From contig NZ_CP085278.1 in assembly GCF_020616595.1 (NCBI RefSeq), forward strand, positions 248,001 to 312,000: a DNA stretch of 64,000 bases, read 5' to 3'. This DNA comes from Lentilactobacillus laojiaonis. Lineage in GTDB: Bacteria; Bacillota; Bacilli; Lactobacillales; Lactobacillaceae. Positions 1 to 8,180 of the stretch are shown in pieces; position 1 is the first letter of the stretch, and each line of letters opens with the position of its first letter. A model generated the notes under the pieces. It worked only from the letters and a program-made list of their open reading frames with translations. It was not told the DNA's origin and did not search any database. The position numbers and the translations under genes were made by a program.

Positions 1-1
1 A

Positions 2-358
2 TCAACTGTTGTTGCTTCAATTTTACGAGGTAAAAACAAACCAACATTTACACCTAACGTAGATACAGGTGATAATGTTATCGTTATTAATGCAAGCAAA
101 GTGGCTTTAACTGGTAAGAAGGCTAAAGACAAGATTTACTACCGTCACAGTAAGTTTATCGGTGGTTTAAAACAAAGAACTGCTGGTGACTTCCGTGACA
201 AGAACCCTGAAGGCTTGATTGAAAAATCAGTTAAGGGAATGCTTCCTCATGGAACATTAGGTCACAAGATTGGTTTGAAATTACACGTTTATGCTGGTGC
301 TGAACACGAGCAACAAGCACAAAAACCTGAAGTATTAGACATTAGTAACCTAATTTAA
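2..358 (+). CDS. rplM: 50S ribosomal protein L13, 5' end outside window
   Basis: The reading frame is open from base 2 to a TAA at 356-358 and has no start here, so the N-terminus lies to the left of the window. The visible 118 residues include [23 protein letters not shown] and [12 protein letters not shown], which are characteristic of the C-terminal two thirds of bacterial L13, an early-assembling protein of the large ribosomal subunit that binds 23S rRNA. rpsI follows after 13 bases, the usual rplM-rpsI pair. The ATG at 101 is internal to the protein and is not a real start. Confidence 0.97.
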   Translation, partial: STVVASILRGKNKPTFTPNVDTGDNVIVINASKVALTGKKAKDKIYYRHSKFIGGLKQRTAGDFRDKNPEGLIEKSVKGMLPHGTLGHKIGLKLHVYAGAEHEQQAQKPEVLDISNLI

Positions 359-371
359 GGAGGAAATTGCA

Positions 372-764
372 TTGGCTCAAGTACAATATTACGGCACAGG
401 CCGTCGTAAAGATTCAGTTGCTAGAGTACGTTTAGTACCTGGTACTGGAAAAATTATCATGAATGACAAAGCTATCGAAGAATACATTCCATTTGCTAAC
501 TTACGTGAAGTTGTTATGCAACCATTCAACGTTACTGAAACTCTTGGTAACTATGATGCATTAGTTAACGTTAACGGTGGTGGTTTCTCTGGACAAGCTG
601 GAGCAACTCGTCACGGTATTGCACGTGCATTACTAGAAGTAGACCCAGATTTCCGTGGACCATTAAAACACGCTGGTTTATTAACACGTGATGCTCGTAT
701 GAAAGAACGTAAGAAACCAGGTCTTAAGAAAGCTCGTAAAGCTTCACAATTCTCAAAACGTTAA
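372..764 (+). CDS. rpsI: 30S ribosomal protein S9
   Basis: This 130-residue protein has the normal length and signatures of bacterial S9: [16 protein letters not shown] at the N-terminus, [19 protein letters not shown] in the middle, and the basic tail ending SQFSKR that reaches toward the P-site tRNA. The start is a TTG at 372 placed eight bases after AAGGAGG (357-363); it gives the expected [10 protein letters not shown] beginning. It is cotranscribed with rplM and closed by a strong terminator hairpin at 793-822. Confidence 0.98.
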   Translation: MAQVQYYGTGRRKDSVARVRLVPGTGKIIMNDKAIEEYIPFANLREVVMQPFNVTETLGNYDALVNVNGGGFSGQAGATRHGIARALLEVDPDFRGPLKHAGLLTRDARMKERKKPGLKKARKASQFSKR

Positions 765-792
765 TATATATTCTATATTTAGTTTTGAATTC

Positions 793-822
793 AACACCTT
801 TCCTTTGGGAAGGTGTTTTTTT
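793..822 (+). terminator. Rho-independent terminator after rplM-rpsI
   Basis: A perfect stem of AACACCTTTCC with GGAAGGTGTT is followed by a run of T residues, 28 bases after the rpsI stop. Confidence 0.9.
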
Positions 823-919
823 GTGGCTAAAATTAACGGATAGGTAACTTAGTGGGCAAATTATTTTATGAAGGCGATGTCTTGCAGTAAGGTAAAAAAT
901 ATAAAAGGAGGGTAAAAAG

Positions 920-1813
920 ATGGAAAAACCAGTTTTGAAAGATCCTAGAAAATTATACTTTACTGATAAATTTAAAGAACAAGATCAAGCTGCGCCTGCA
1001 CTTCAATCTAAGATGGATCCCGTACCTGATTGTGGAGAACATAGTTATGTTGGTAATCATAGATTGGAAAATCGCCGGGTACTGATTACGGGTGGTGATT
1101 CCGGAATTGGCCGTGCAGCTGCCATTGCGTTTGCTAGGGAAGGAGCAGATGTTGCACTTCAATTTTTACCGGGTGAAGAAGCTGATGCTAAACAAGTCGC
1201 TCAATATATCCAAGATGCCGGCAGAAAAGCGGTTTTACTACCTTATGATTTAAAAGATGACTCAACTCCACATACTATCGTGGAAAAAGCCGTTAAAGAA
1301 TTAGATGGTCTGGATACTTTAGTTTTAAATGCGGCTCATCAAATCTCACAGCCATCAATTGAAGATTTACCCGTTCAACAAATAAAAGATACCTTTAACA
1401 TCAATATTGTTGCTATGTTTGCGATTGTTCAAGCAGCATTGCCACATTTACCAGCTGGTAGCAGTATTATTACTACTACTTCAGTTCAAGCCTTTAAACC
1501 TAGTCCTCATTTAATGGATTATGCAGCTTCTAAGGCAGCGATTGCCAATTTTACTGTTAATTTAGCCCAAGAATTGTCGGCCAAAGGCATTCGTGTAAAT
1601 GGGGTTGCTCCAGGTCCGGTTTGGACACCATTGCAATTAGCTGGAGGCCAACCAGTTAGCGCCTTACCAAACTTCGGCCAAAAATCCTTAATGCAACGCG
1701 CCGGTCAACCTGCGGAATTAGCTCCAGTTTATGTATTTTTGGCTTCCAATGAAGCTAGTTATGTTACTGCCCAAATTTATGGAGTAACGGGTGGCCAACC
1801 AATTAATCTATAG
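920..1813 (+). CDS. SDR family oxidoreductase (general stress protein 39 / YdaD-like)
   Basis: A 297-residue short-chain dehydrogenase/reductase, long for the classical family because of a 50-residue N-terminal extension (KDPRKLYFTDKF) typical of the YdaD/YghA subgroup. The Rossmann fold begins at residue 53, with the cofactor loop TGGDSGIG at 57-64. NAA at the end of beta4 and Tyr201-x3-Lys205 (YAASK) form the catalytic set. This subgroup is usually annotated as a glucose or ribitol dehydrogenase-like or stress protein and the substrate is unknown; reduction of aldehydes or ketones with NAD(P)H is inferred. AGGAGGG at 906-912 supports the ATG at 920. It is monocistronic, with a terminator at 1816-1856. 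Confidence 0.9.
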   Translation: MEKPVLKDPRKLYFTDKFKEQDQAAPALQSKMDPVPDCGEHSYVGNHRLENRRVLITGGDSGIGRAAAIAFAREGADVALQFLPGEEADAKQVAQYIQDAGRKAVLLPYDLKDDSTPHTIVEKAVKELDGLDTLVLNAAHQISQPSIEDLPVQQIKDTFNINIVAMFAIVQAALPHLPAGSSIITTTSVQAFKPSPHLMDYAASKAAIANFTVNLAQELSAKGIRVNGVAPGPVWTPLQLAGGQPVSALPNFGQKSLMQRAGQPAELAPVYVFLASNEASYVTAQIYGVTGGQPINL

Positions 1814-1815
1814 TA

Positions 1816-1856
1816 AAAAATCATTCATTGCCTAACTAGGTTAATGGATGATTTTT
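1816..1856 (+). terminator. Terminator after the SDR gene
   Basis: The imperfect long stem AAAATCATTCATTG / GTTAATGGATGATTTT is followed by a T-rich tail directly after the stop codon. Confidence 0.8.
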
Positions 1857-1872
1857 ATTATTAAATCCTATA

Positions 1873-1901
1873 TTTACACGCTTCGGCTTTAATGCTATCA
1901 T
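1873..1901 (+). promoter_or_regulatory. Promoter of the asnS T-box transcript
   Basis: TTTACA at 1873-1878 and TATCAT at 1896-1901 are separated by exactly 17 bases and sit immediately upstream of the T-box leader. Confidence 0.6.
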
Positions 1902-1907
1902 TATAAA

Positions 1908-2112
1908 AAATACAGTTTTACGAGTAAGACGAGTAAAATATTAGCCAATTGTTAGCGAATTGAGGATAGTGGAAGCTCAATCAATTGAGATATTTGAAAA
2001 ACACCTTACTTGATCATTTAAATAATACAAAAGTGGTTTATTAATAAACAATTTGGGTGGTACCGCGAAGGAAATCTTTCGTCCCTTTTTTAGGGATGGA
2101 GGATTTTTTATT
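1908..2112 (+). promoter_or_regulatory. T-box riboswitch leader of asnS
   Basis: The 330-base gap before asnS is filled by a tRNA-sensing T-box leader. The diagnostic T-box sequence GGGTGGTACCGCG lies at about 2055-2067. It is followed by the terminator, whose arms are CGTCCC and GGGATG with outer AAATC/GATTT and a T run near 2104-2109. The T-box base-pairs with either the antiterminator or the terminator. The base of stem I is probably GAGTAAG (near 1921) with CTTACTT (near 2005). An AAC triplet followed by A at 2000-2002, just before the 3' arm of stem I, is a plausible specifier and agrees with an asparaginyl-tRNA synthetase target. Uncharged tRNA-Asn would promote readthrough. The T-box is certain; the specifier assignment is inference. 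Confidence 0.92.
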
Positions 2113-2144
2113 TGCATAAAACTGTAATCATAGGAGGCAACATA

Positions 2145-3536
2145 ATGGATAACTTACGTGTTAAAGACTTATACAAAGATCCAGCTAGCTTTGCGGATAA
2201 AAATATTACCATTAGTGGTTGGATTAAAACTATTCGAAGCTCTAAAAAAGTTGGTTTTATTGAAATTAACGATGGAACTTACATGAAAAATGTTCAGGTC
2301 GTATTTACTCGTGATTTGGAAACTTTTGATGAAATTGCTAAATTCCCACTTAGTGCAACAATTAAGGTTACTGGAGAATTTGTATATACTCCCGATGCTA
2401 AACAACCTTTTGAAATTCATGCCAATGAAGTGGTATTAGAAGGTAATTCAGATATTGATTATCCGCTACAAAAGAAAAAGCATTCATATGAATATCTAAG
2501 AACTATTTCACATCTTAGACCTCGTACTAATACCTTTTACGCCGTCTTTAAGATTCGTTCTTTAGCTTCTTTTGCGGTTCATCAATATCTCCAACAAAAT
2601 GATTTTGTATATGTAAATACTCCAATCATTACTAGTAGTGATGCTGAAGGAGCCGGTGAAATGTTTAAAGTGACTACTTTAGACTTAGAAAACTTACCAA
2701 AAAATGATGAAGGTAAAGTAGATGCTACGAAAGACTTCTTTAAGAAAAATACTAGTTTAACAGTTAGTGGCCAGTTAACTGCAGAAGCTTTTGCATTATC
2801 ATTTGGCAATGTTTATACCTTTGGACCAGCCTTTAGGGCAGAAGATTCTCATACCCCACGTCATGCTTCCGAATTTTGGATGATTGAACCCGAAATGGCA
2901 TTTGCCGATCTAAATGATGTGTTAAATGTATCAGAAGGCTTACTAAAATACGTAGTTGATTACATTTTAGAAAATGGTCGTCCAGAATTAGAATTCTTAA
3001 ACGATGCTGTGGATGATACTTTAATCGAACGTTTAACTAATACTAGCCAAGCCGACTTTGCTAGAATTACTTATACTAAAGCTATCGAACTTTTAGAACA
3101 AGCTGATGTTGAATTTGAATATCCTGTTAGTTGGGGAATTGATTTACAAACTGAACACGAACGCTACTTAAGTGAAGAAGTTTATAAAAAACCCGTCTTT
3201 ATTACCGACTATCCAAGAGATATTAAGGCCTTTTATATGCGTGATAACGCTGATGGTAAAACCGTTGCCGCTGTAGATTTATTAGTTCCTGGCATTGGTG
3301 AACTAATCGGTGGTAGTCAACGTGAAGAACGTATTGAAGAATTAACTGCTAAAATTAATGAATTTAATTTAGATCCAGAAGAATATCAATGGTACTTAGA
3401 ATTACGTAAGTATGGTGAAACGATGCATTCAGGATTTGGAATTGGGTTTGAACGTTTAGTAATGTATGTTACTGGTATGACTAACATTCGCGATGTTATT
3501 CCATTCCCAAGAACTCCCGGTAACGCAGAATTTTAA
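2145..3536 (+). CDS. asnS: Asparagine--tRNA ligase
   Basis: A class IIb aminoacyl-tRNA synthetase that activates asparagine and charges tRNA-Asn. It has an N-terminal OB-fold anticodon-binding domain (about residues 1-110, [25 protein letters not shown]) and a catalytic domain with motif 2 ([21 protein letters not shown]) and motif 3 ([15 protein letters not shown]). I place the start at the ATG at 2145 ([10 protein letters not shown]), behind AGGAGG at 2132-2137, rather than the upstream in-frame TTG at 2112, which lies in the T-box terminator region. The 463 residues are slightly above the family length of about 430-465. A gatCAB operon at 19.3 kb could provide an alternative route to Asn-tRNA or, more likely, Gln-tRNA. 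Confidence 0.97.
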   Translation: MDNLRVKDLYKDPASFADKNITISGWIKTIRSSKKVGFIEINDGTYMKNVQVVFTRDLETFDEIAKFPLSATIKVTGEFVYTPDAKQPFEIHANEVVLEGNSDIDYPLQKKKHSYEYLRTISHLRPRTNTFYAVFKIRSLASFAVHQYLQQNDFVYVNTPIITSSDAEGAGEMFKVTTLDLENLPKNDEGKVDATKDFFKKNTSLTVSGQLTAEAFALSFGNVYTFGPAFRAEDSHTPRHASEFWMIEPEMAFADLNDVLNVSEGLLKYVVDYILENGRPELEFLNDAVDDTLIERLTNTSQADFARITYTKAIELLEQADVEFEYPVSWGIDLQTEHERYLSEEVYKKPVFITDYPRDIKAFYMRDNADGKTVAAVDLLVPGIGELIGGSQREERIEELTAKINEFNLDPEEYQWYLELRKYGETMHSGFGIGFERLVMYVTGMTNIRDVIPFPRTPGNAEF

Positions 3537-3537
3537 T

Positions 3538-3568
3538 AAAAAAGACTCCTTTAAGGGGTCTTTTTTAT
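3538..3568 (+). terminator. Terminator after asnS
   Basis: The stem AAAAGACTCC / GGGGTCTTTT with a five-base loop is followed by a T run. Confidence 0.85.
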
Positions 3569-3614
3569 TATTTACTGGTAGAATGAAATTAAATAACATG
3601 TTAGGAGAATCTTT

Positions 3615-3926
3615 ATGCTAATAACAACAACTGAAAATATTTCTGGTAAACAATACGAAGTTATCGGAGAAGTCTTTGGAGTTACCACTCAATCAAGAAA
3701 CATCGTTAAAAATGTGGGCGCCACTTTAAAAAATATTGTAGGTGGCGAGATTAAAACTTATACTAAAATGCAAGAAAATGCTCGTAATTTAGCAATTCAA
3801 CGTCTAGAAGAAAGTGCTCAAGCTAAAGGTGCCGATGCGATTGTTTGCATGCGATTTGATTCTTCATCAATTAGTAACGATATGCAATCAGTAGTAGCTT
3901 ACGGCACAGCCGTTAAATTTGTTTAG
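3615..3926 (+). CDS. YbjQ family protein (UPF0145, putative heavy-metal-binding domain)
   Basis: A 103-residue protein of normal length for the YbjQ/UPF0145 family. Family-typical pieces are the N-terminal [21 protein letters not shown], the central [22 protein letters not shown] and [13 protein letters not shown] near residue 75. Related proteins form a pentameric beta-barrel-like assembly and are annotated as heavy-metal-binding, but the role is not established. It carries its own ribosome site (AGGAG at 3603-3607) and stands alone, with no evidence that ties it to metal resistance here. Confidence 0.88.
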   Translation: MLITTTENISGKQYEVIGEVFGVTTQSRNIVKNVGATLKNIVGGEIKTYTKMQENARNLAIQRLEESAQAKGADAIVCMRFDSSSISNDMQSVVAYGTAVKFV

Positions 3927-3942
3927 GATCAGGTCATTTCAA

Positions 3943-3971
3943 TTGACAAAGACTAGTATTTAAAATAATAA
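3943..3971 (+). promoter_or_regulatory. Probable promoter of the TMEM175-type gene
   Basis: TTGACA at 3943-3948 and TAATAA at 3966-3971 are spaced by 17 bases, 24 bases before the ATG at 3995. Confidence 0.5.
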
Positions 3972-3994
3972 TTACCCTAATGAGGTGATTATTT

Positions 3995-4585
3995 ATGAAT
4001 AAAGAGCAATTAGAACCTTTTACAGACGGGGTAACGGCGATTATCATGACCATTATGGTCTTAGAAATTAAGACACCGGAAGTTGATGACATTTCAGCCT
4101 TATTTAAAGAAAGCACTCATTTTATTGCTTTTATAATTAGCTTTTGTTTTATTTGTGCGGCTTGGTATAATCATCGCTACTTATTAAATAATTCCGAAAA
4201 TATTTCTAAAAAAGTTTTTTGGATTAATAATTGGTGGTTATTAAGTATGGCGATTATTCCGGTTTCAACTAGCTGGGTAAGTAGCTTTCCTTTGGCGAAA
4301 GCTCCAGAATATTTTTACTTTTTTGTTTTTTTAATTTGGACCTTTGCTTATCATACTTTAGATAAGGTGGTTTACGATGAGAATAAGAAACTCATTGATG
4401 ACCAATTTAAGGATAAAGAAGTAACTAAGATCCGCAATTTTCACTATTTATTTGATTTAGGAGTGGGCTTAGTAGGCTTAATTGGAATTTATTTTTTACC
4501 AGTAGTTGGCTTAGTTTTAATTGTAATTCAGATAATTAGTTGGGTAATCATTAACCCTACTAACTATAATATTAGTGAACTATAG
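3995..4585 (+). CDS. TMEM175 family membrane protein (DUF1211), putative potassium channel
   Basis: A 196-residue polytopic membrane protein with about five or six hydrophobic segments. Residues 5-25 (LEPFTDGVTAIIMTIMVLEIK) match the TMEM175/DUF1211 signature, an F-(S/T)-D-x3-A-I-x2-T helix that lines the pore of bacterial TMEM175 tetramers and sets cation selectivity. The Ser of the usual FSD is Thr here. A potassium leak conductance in the cytoplasmic membrane is inferred from characterised bacterial members. AGGTGAT precedes the ATG, and the gene converges on the AraC gene with a shared terminator. Confidence 0.85.
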   Translation: MNKEQLEPFTDGVTAIIMTIMVLEIKTPEVDDISALFKESTHFIAFIISFCFICAAWYNHRYLLNNSENISKKVFWINNWWLLSMAIIPVSTSWVSSFPLAKAPEYFYFFVFLIWTFAYHTLDKVVYDENKKLIDDQFKDKEVTKIRNFHYLFDLGVGLVGLIGIYFLPVVGLVLIVIQIISWVIINPTNYNISEL

Positions 4586-4591
4586 TTAGCA

Positions 4592-4622
4592 AAAAAAGAG
4601 GCTTAGAATAAGCCTCTTTTTT
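4592..4622. terminator. Bidirectional terminator between the TMEM175-type and AraC genes
   Basis: The stem AAAAGAGGCTTA / TAAGCCTCTTTT is flanked by A and T runs on both sides and so can serve both convergent genes. Confidence 0.85.
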
Positions 4623-5502
4623 ATTGGTTTAAAGCGTTATTTTTTCGATATGCTTTAGGAGTTAGGTTATTGGTCTTTTTAAAGATTTTACTAAAATAAG
4701 CACTATCGTTAAAACCAGTCATCAGAGCAATATTAGTAATAGGAAGATCGGTTTCTCTTAATAAAGTTTTAGCCTGTTTAACGCGATAACTGGTTAAATA
4801 TTCCATCGGAGTTTGGTGGAAAGTGGCTTTAAAAATTCTGATAATTTCTCGTGAACTCATGCCAATCAATTCAGCAAGATCATCAAGATAAATTTTTTGT
4901 GCATAGTTTTGATGAATAAAAGCCAGCATTTTCTTAGCTTGCTCATTAGGATATGAATTATTAAACAATTCATTGGGACGATTGTCTGCCTTTTTCATAA
5001 TAATTAACCAAGCTTCAGATAGTAAATTTCTAATTTTAAAAGCTTCATTTTGATCTAGCTTATTTAATTGATTAAGGATATCGATATATTCTTTAGTGTA
5101 AGGTTCGCCCTGTTTAAAAATTAATACTTCAATAGATTGATTTTTTAGAATTGGGTTTAAATATCGGGTTTCGAAAATGCTCCGATAATGTCCCGTTAGT
5201 AAAACGGGATGAAATAAATGAGCATACTCAATCGCAGCTTGATCATCGTTAGCGCTACGTTTGGTGTTTATAACGTTAGTATTAATAAAATAACCGTCGC
5301 CTGGCTGGATGGTATAAATTTGATGCGTGGTTTCAATAATAATGGGACCCTTATAAGCAAAATTAAACTCGAGTTCTTCGTGCCAATGCCAAGGAATATC
5401 GTCATTACTTAAATTACGATGGTGCATTGTGTAGGGAAATTCATAAGTAATGCCACTAATACTTTCTATGCCATTTTCATCTTGTATAAACGGTATTTCC
5501 AT
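4621..5502 (-). CDS. AraC family transcriptional regulator
   Basis: A 293-residue two-domain regulator. The N-terminal ~150 residues look like a cupin sensor (HHRNLSNDDIPWHWHEELEFNFAYKGP, with the HWHxE metal-or-ligand motif). The last ~100 residues hold two helix-turn-helix motifs of the AraC/XylS type (IYLDDLAELIGMSSREIIRIFKATFH and LPITNIALMTGFNDSAYFSKIFKKTNNLTPKAYR). It is divergent from the alcohol dehydrogenase/aldo-keto reductase pair and probably regulates it. The 222-base intergenic region contains a 12-base direct repeat of the sort AraC dimers bind. The ligand is unknown. GGAGATG lies upstream of the ATG. Confidence 0.9.
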   Translation of the reverse strand: MEIPFIQDENGIESISGITYEFPYTMHHRNLSNDDIPWHWHEELEFNFAYKGPIIIETTHQIYTIQPGDGYFINTNVINTKRSANDDQAAIEYAHLFHPVLLTGHYRSIFETRYLNPILKNQSIEVLIFKQGEPYTKEYIDILNQLNKLDQNEAFKIRNLLSEAWLIIMKKADNRPNELFNNSYPNEQAKKMLAFIHQNYAQKIYLDDLAELIGMSSREIIRIFKATFHQTPMEYLTSYRVKQAKTLLRETDLPITNIALMTGFNDSAYFSKIFKKTNNLTPKAYRKNNALNQ

Positions 5503-5521
5503 TTTTGAATCATCTCCGTAA

Positions 5522-5573
5522 AATAATTATACAATTAGTAATAATTTGTCATTTTAATCATAATAATTATACA
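5522..5573. promoter_or_regulatory. Direct-repeat candidate operator for the AraC regulator
   Basis: AATAATTATACA occurs at 5522-5533 and again at 5562-5573, in the same orientation and 40 bases apart, about four helical turns. It lies just upstream of the AraC start and in the divergent promoter region, the layout expected for AraC-type half sites. The DNA is very AT-rich, so chance is not excluded. Confidence 0.4.
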
Positions 5574-5649
5574 TCATATTATATTTTTGTTAATTTAAAG
5601 TTGCTATCATATTTATGTAATTATTAATATGAAATTTGGAGTTACCTTA

Positions 5650-5706
5650 ATGTTTAAACGATTAAAGAAAATTATCATAAAACTATATCAACGACCATTA
5701 TTTTAG
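5650..5706 (+). CDS. Possible 18-residue leader peptide
   Basis: An ATG at 5650, ten bases after TTGGAG, opens a frame of 18 codons ending in TAG at 5704-5706. The peptide is strongly basic and hydrophobic (MFKRLKKIIIKLYQRPLF). It ends 18 bases before the alcohol dehydrogenase start. It may be a translated leader, a tiny membrane-active peptide, or chance; no similarity is claimed. Confidence 0.3.
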   Translation: MFKRLKKIIIKLYQRPLF

Positions 5707-5724
5707 TGGAGTAAGAGAGGTAAA

Positions 5725-6909
5725 ATGATGAATAATTTTGATTATTATGCACCTACTGAAGTTGTATTTGGTAAACAAACTAAAAATGAAGTGGGAAACT
5801 ATATCGATAAATATGGTGGTAAAAATGTGTTAATTGTTTTTGGTAGCGATCGAGTTATCAAAAATGGGTTAATAGATGAAGTTAAAGAATCTTTAAACCA
5901 AGAAAATATTAAATATACCCTATTAGGGGGCGTCGTACCTAATCCGCAATTATCCAAAGTATATGAAGGGATTGAATTAGGTCATCAACATAATATTGAT
6001 TTTATTTTAGCGATTGGTGGTGGCTCGGCCATTGACACTGCTAAAGCCATTGCTTATGGAATTGCAGAACCTGATAAAGATGTATGGACCTTATATGAAC
6101 ATACGCGACAAGCGGTTAGCTGCTTACCAGTAGCCTCAATTTTAACGATTGCAGCAGCTGGTAGTGAAACCAGTATGGGATCTGTAATTACTAATGAAGT
6201 TACGCATGAAAAACGTGCTTATGACGATAATTTAGCCCGACCTAAATTTACGATTATGAATCCTGAACTAACCTTAACTTTACCTAAGTATCAAACTAAT
6301 AGTGGAATTACCGATATTATGATGCACACAATGGAAAGATATTTTACTAATGGTAGTCATATGGAACTGACTGATGCTATTGCTGAAGGATTATTAAAAA
6401 CGGTAATGAAAAATGCTAAGATCCTTCAAGCAGATCCAACAAACTATGAAGCCCGGGCTGAAATTATGTGGGCCGGTTCATTATCACATAACGACTTAAC
6501 GAGACTAGGAACCGATGGTGGTGATTTCGCTACCCATATGTTAGAACATGAAGTTAGTGGTATGTATGGAGTAACGCACGGGGCCGGGTTAGCAGCTATT
6601 TGGCCAAGTTGGGCTCGCTATGTTTACCAAAATAATTTATCTAGATTTGTTAAATTTGCAATAAACGTGATGAAAGTAGATTCAACAGGAACAGAATCTG
6701 AAATTGCCCTAAAAGGCATCGAAGCAATGGAAGATTTTTATCATTCAATTGAAATGCCTATTAATTTAAAAGAATTAAAAGTCTCTCCAACTGATGATGA
6801 AATTGAAATTATGGCCAATCGTTTCGTAGCATCTACGGGTGGATTTAAGGGTTCGATTAAAAAGATTTTTGGCAATGATGCTAAACAAATTTATTTAATG
6901 GCTCGCTAA
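5725..6909 (+). CDS. Iron-containing alcohol dehydrogenase (YqhD/butanol dehydrogenase type)
   Basis: A 394-residue group III alcohol dehydrogenase, normal length for the NADPH-dependent butanol dehydrogenase/YqhD branch. The dinucleotide-binding motif GGGSAIDTAKAIA lies at about residues 98-110. Metal-ligand segments are GITDIMMHTMERYF, THMLEHEVSGMYGVTHGAGLA and the HGAGLA histidine. It would reduce aldehydes to alcohols in the cytosol. It lies 81 bases before an aldo-keto reductase and opposite an AraC regulator, which suggests an inducible carbonyl-reduction unit. Two adjacent ATGs exist (5725 and 5728); the second is better spaced from AGAGAGG. Confidence 0.93.
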   Translation: MMNNFDYYAPTEVVFGKQTKNEVGNYIDKYGGKNVLIVFGSDRVIKNGLIDEVKESLNQENIKYTLLGGVVPNPQLSKVYEGIELGHQHNIDFILAIGGGSAIDTAKAIAYGIAEPDKDVWTLYEHTRQAVSCLPVASILTIAAAGSETSMGSVITNEVTHEKRAYDDNLARPKFTIMNPELTLTLPKYQTNSGITDIMMHTMERYFTNGSHMELTDAIAEGLLKTVMKNAKILQADPTNYEARAEIMWAGSLSHNDLTRLGTDGGDFATHMLEHEVSGMYGVTHGAGLAAIWPSWARYVYQNNLSRFVKFAINVMKVDSTGTESEIALKGIEAMEDFYHSIEMPINLKELKVSPTDDEIEIMANRFVASTGGFKGSIKKIFGNDAKQIYLMAR

Positions 6910-6990
6910 TGTATAGGCACTTATAAGTACCTTATTGTTATTACAAGCTGATAGATTTATTATATAAATAAACCGTAGGGAGGTATAATT

Positions 6991-7833
6991 ATGGAACAAT
7001 ATAAATTAAATGATGGTAAAATGATTCCACAATTAGGCTTAGGAGTTTACTTAATAGAAGATGCTAACGAATTGAAAGATTCAATTTCTAATGCTTTAAA
7101 AGATGGCTATCGACACTTCGATACAGCTGCTATTTATCATAATGAAGAATTAGTGGGTGAAGCCTTAGCTGATAGTGACGTAAAACGTGAAGATTTATTT
7201 ATTACATCAAAAGTATGGAATAATAACACCACTTATGATGAAACAATTGCAGCGTTTCATGAATCATTAAAGAAATTGAAAACTGATTATTTAGATTTAT
7301 ACCTAATTCATTGGCCTAGTGAAGGTTATCAAGAAAAATGGCGTGCCTTAGAAAGTCTATATAATGATGGTTTAGTTAAGTCAATTGGGGTTTCTAATTT
7401 TGAAAAACCTCAAATGGATAAATTATTAACAACCGCTAAAATTAAACCAGCAGTTGATCAAGTTGAAACTAATCCTTACTTCCAACAAAAAGAATTACAT
7501 GAATATTTAACTAACTTAGATATTGCTCACGAAGCATGGGGTCCTTTAGGACAAGGTAAAGGTGCGGTATTAGAAGACCCAACTTTACTTAAAATTGCTC
7601 AAGCTCATCATAAGAGTGTGGCACAAGTAATCTTGCGCTGGAATATCCAAAGAGATGTTATTGTAATACCAAAATCAATTCACGCTAATCGAATTGCTGA
7701 AAACATTGATATTTTTGATTTTGAATTAAGTAATGATGAAATGTTAGCCATTGCCAACATTGATAAAAACCAACGTGGATCAGAAAATCCTAACGATAAC
7801 GATTGGTTAAATGAATCATTAAATATGAAATAA
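6991..7833 (+). CDS. Aldo/keto reductase
   Basis: A 280-residue (beta/alpha)8-barrel reductase of the AKR5-like group. The catalytic tetrad is visible: Asp and Tyr in GYRHFDTAAIYHNEELVGEAL, Lys in FITSKVWNNN, and His in LYLIHWPSE. The NADPH site is seen in IVIPKSIHANRIAENIDIFDFEL. It would reduce aldehydes or keto compounds. The ribosome site is AGGGAGG at 6976-6982. It lies downstream of the alcohol dehydrogenase, probably in the same transcript, since only a weak hairpin (near 6911-6932) separates them, and it ends with a strong terminator. Confidence 0.93.
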   Translation: MEQYKLNDGKMIPQLGLGVYLIEDANELKDSISNALKDGYRHFDTAAIYHNEELVGEALADSDVKREDLFITSKVWNNNTTYDETIAAFHESLKKLKTDYLDLYLIHWPSEGYQEKWRALESLYNDGLVKSIGVSNFEKPQMDKLLTTAKIKPAVDQVETNPYFQQKELHEYLTNLDIAHEAWGPLGQGKGAVLEDPTLLKIAQAHHKSVAQVILRWNIQRDVIVIPKSIHANRIAENIDIFDFELSNDEMLAIANIDKNQRGSENPNDNDWLNESLNMK

Positions 7834-7865
7834 AAAAGATCTTCCCAATAGGGAAGGTCTTTTTA
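7833..7865 (+). terminator. Terminator after the aldo/keto reductase
   Basis: The stem AAAAAGATCTTCCC / GGGAAGGTCTTTTT has a four-base loop and ends in a T run. It overlaps the tail of the convergent small gene at 7863. Confidence 0.85.
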
Positions 7866-8042
7866 TTTATTGTAGGTATCTAATTGTTCTTCATTGTAAT
7901 ACATTTCTCGGTTTTTATCGCTTTGTTCAAATTTAACTAAATATTTTCCACTGTCTTGGTCGTAACCTTCAATAGTACCCATATCGGTAGTATTAGGTTC
8001 ATCTAGGATTGTAACTTTATCGCCAACTTTAAATTTAAGCAT
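7863..8042 (-). CDS. Small SH3-like protein, 59 aa
   Basis: This gene is read on the minus strand from the ATG at 8040-8042 to TAA at 7863-7865. AGGAGG at 8051-8056 (complement of CCTCCT) gives it a strong ribosome site. The product begins MLKFKVGDKVTILDEP and continues with short beta-rich stretches (GTIEGYDQDSGKYLVKF), which suggests a small SH3/KOW-type barrel like those found in other Lactobacillaceae hypothetical proteins. The function is unknown. It lies downstream of the ABC exporter but is separated from it by that gene's terminator, so it probably has its own promoter. Confidence 0.75.
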   Translation of the reverse strand: MLKFKVGDKVTILDEPNTTDMGTIEGYDQDSGKYLVKFEQSDKNREMYYNEEQLDTYNK

Positions 8043-8109
8043 TAGAAATACCTCCTAAATATAATTTGATTTCATGGAAATCTTAACACCAAAAATATAT
8101 TTTTGCATG

Positions 8110-8138
8110 AAAAAAGGATTGGCAAAAACCAATCCTTT
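8110..8138 (-). terminator. Terminator of the MarR-ABC exporter operon
   Basis: Read on the minus strand, the stem AAAGGATTGG / CCAATCCTTT is followed by a T run, 43 bases after the ABC gene stop. Confidence 0.85.
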
Positions 8139-8180
8139 ATTTATATTAACCTCTGTGTTTATTACCATTAAACTATAAAA

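Noticed and set aside
953-1162. Minus-strand open frame inside the SDR gene
   Set aside because: It overlaps a well-supported gene, has no ribosome site and encodes nothing recognisable.
6911-6932. Weak hairpin between the alcohol dehydrogenase and the aldo/keto reductase
   Set aside because: The stem is short and interrupted and lacks a T run, so I do not call it a terminator.
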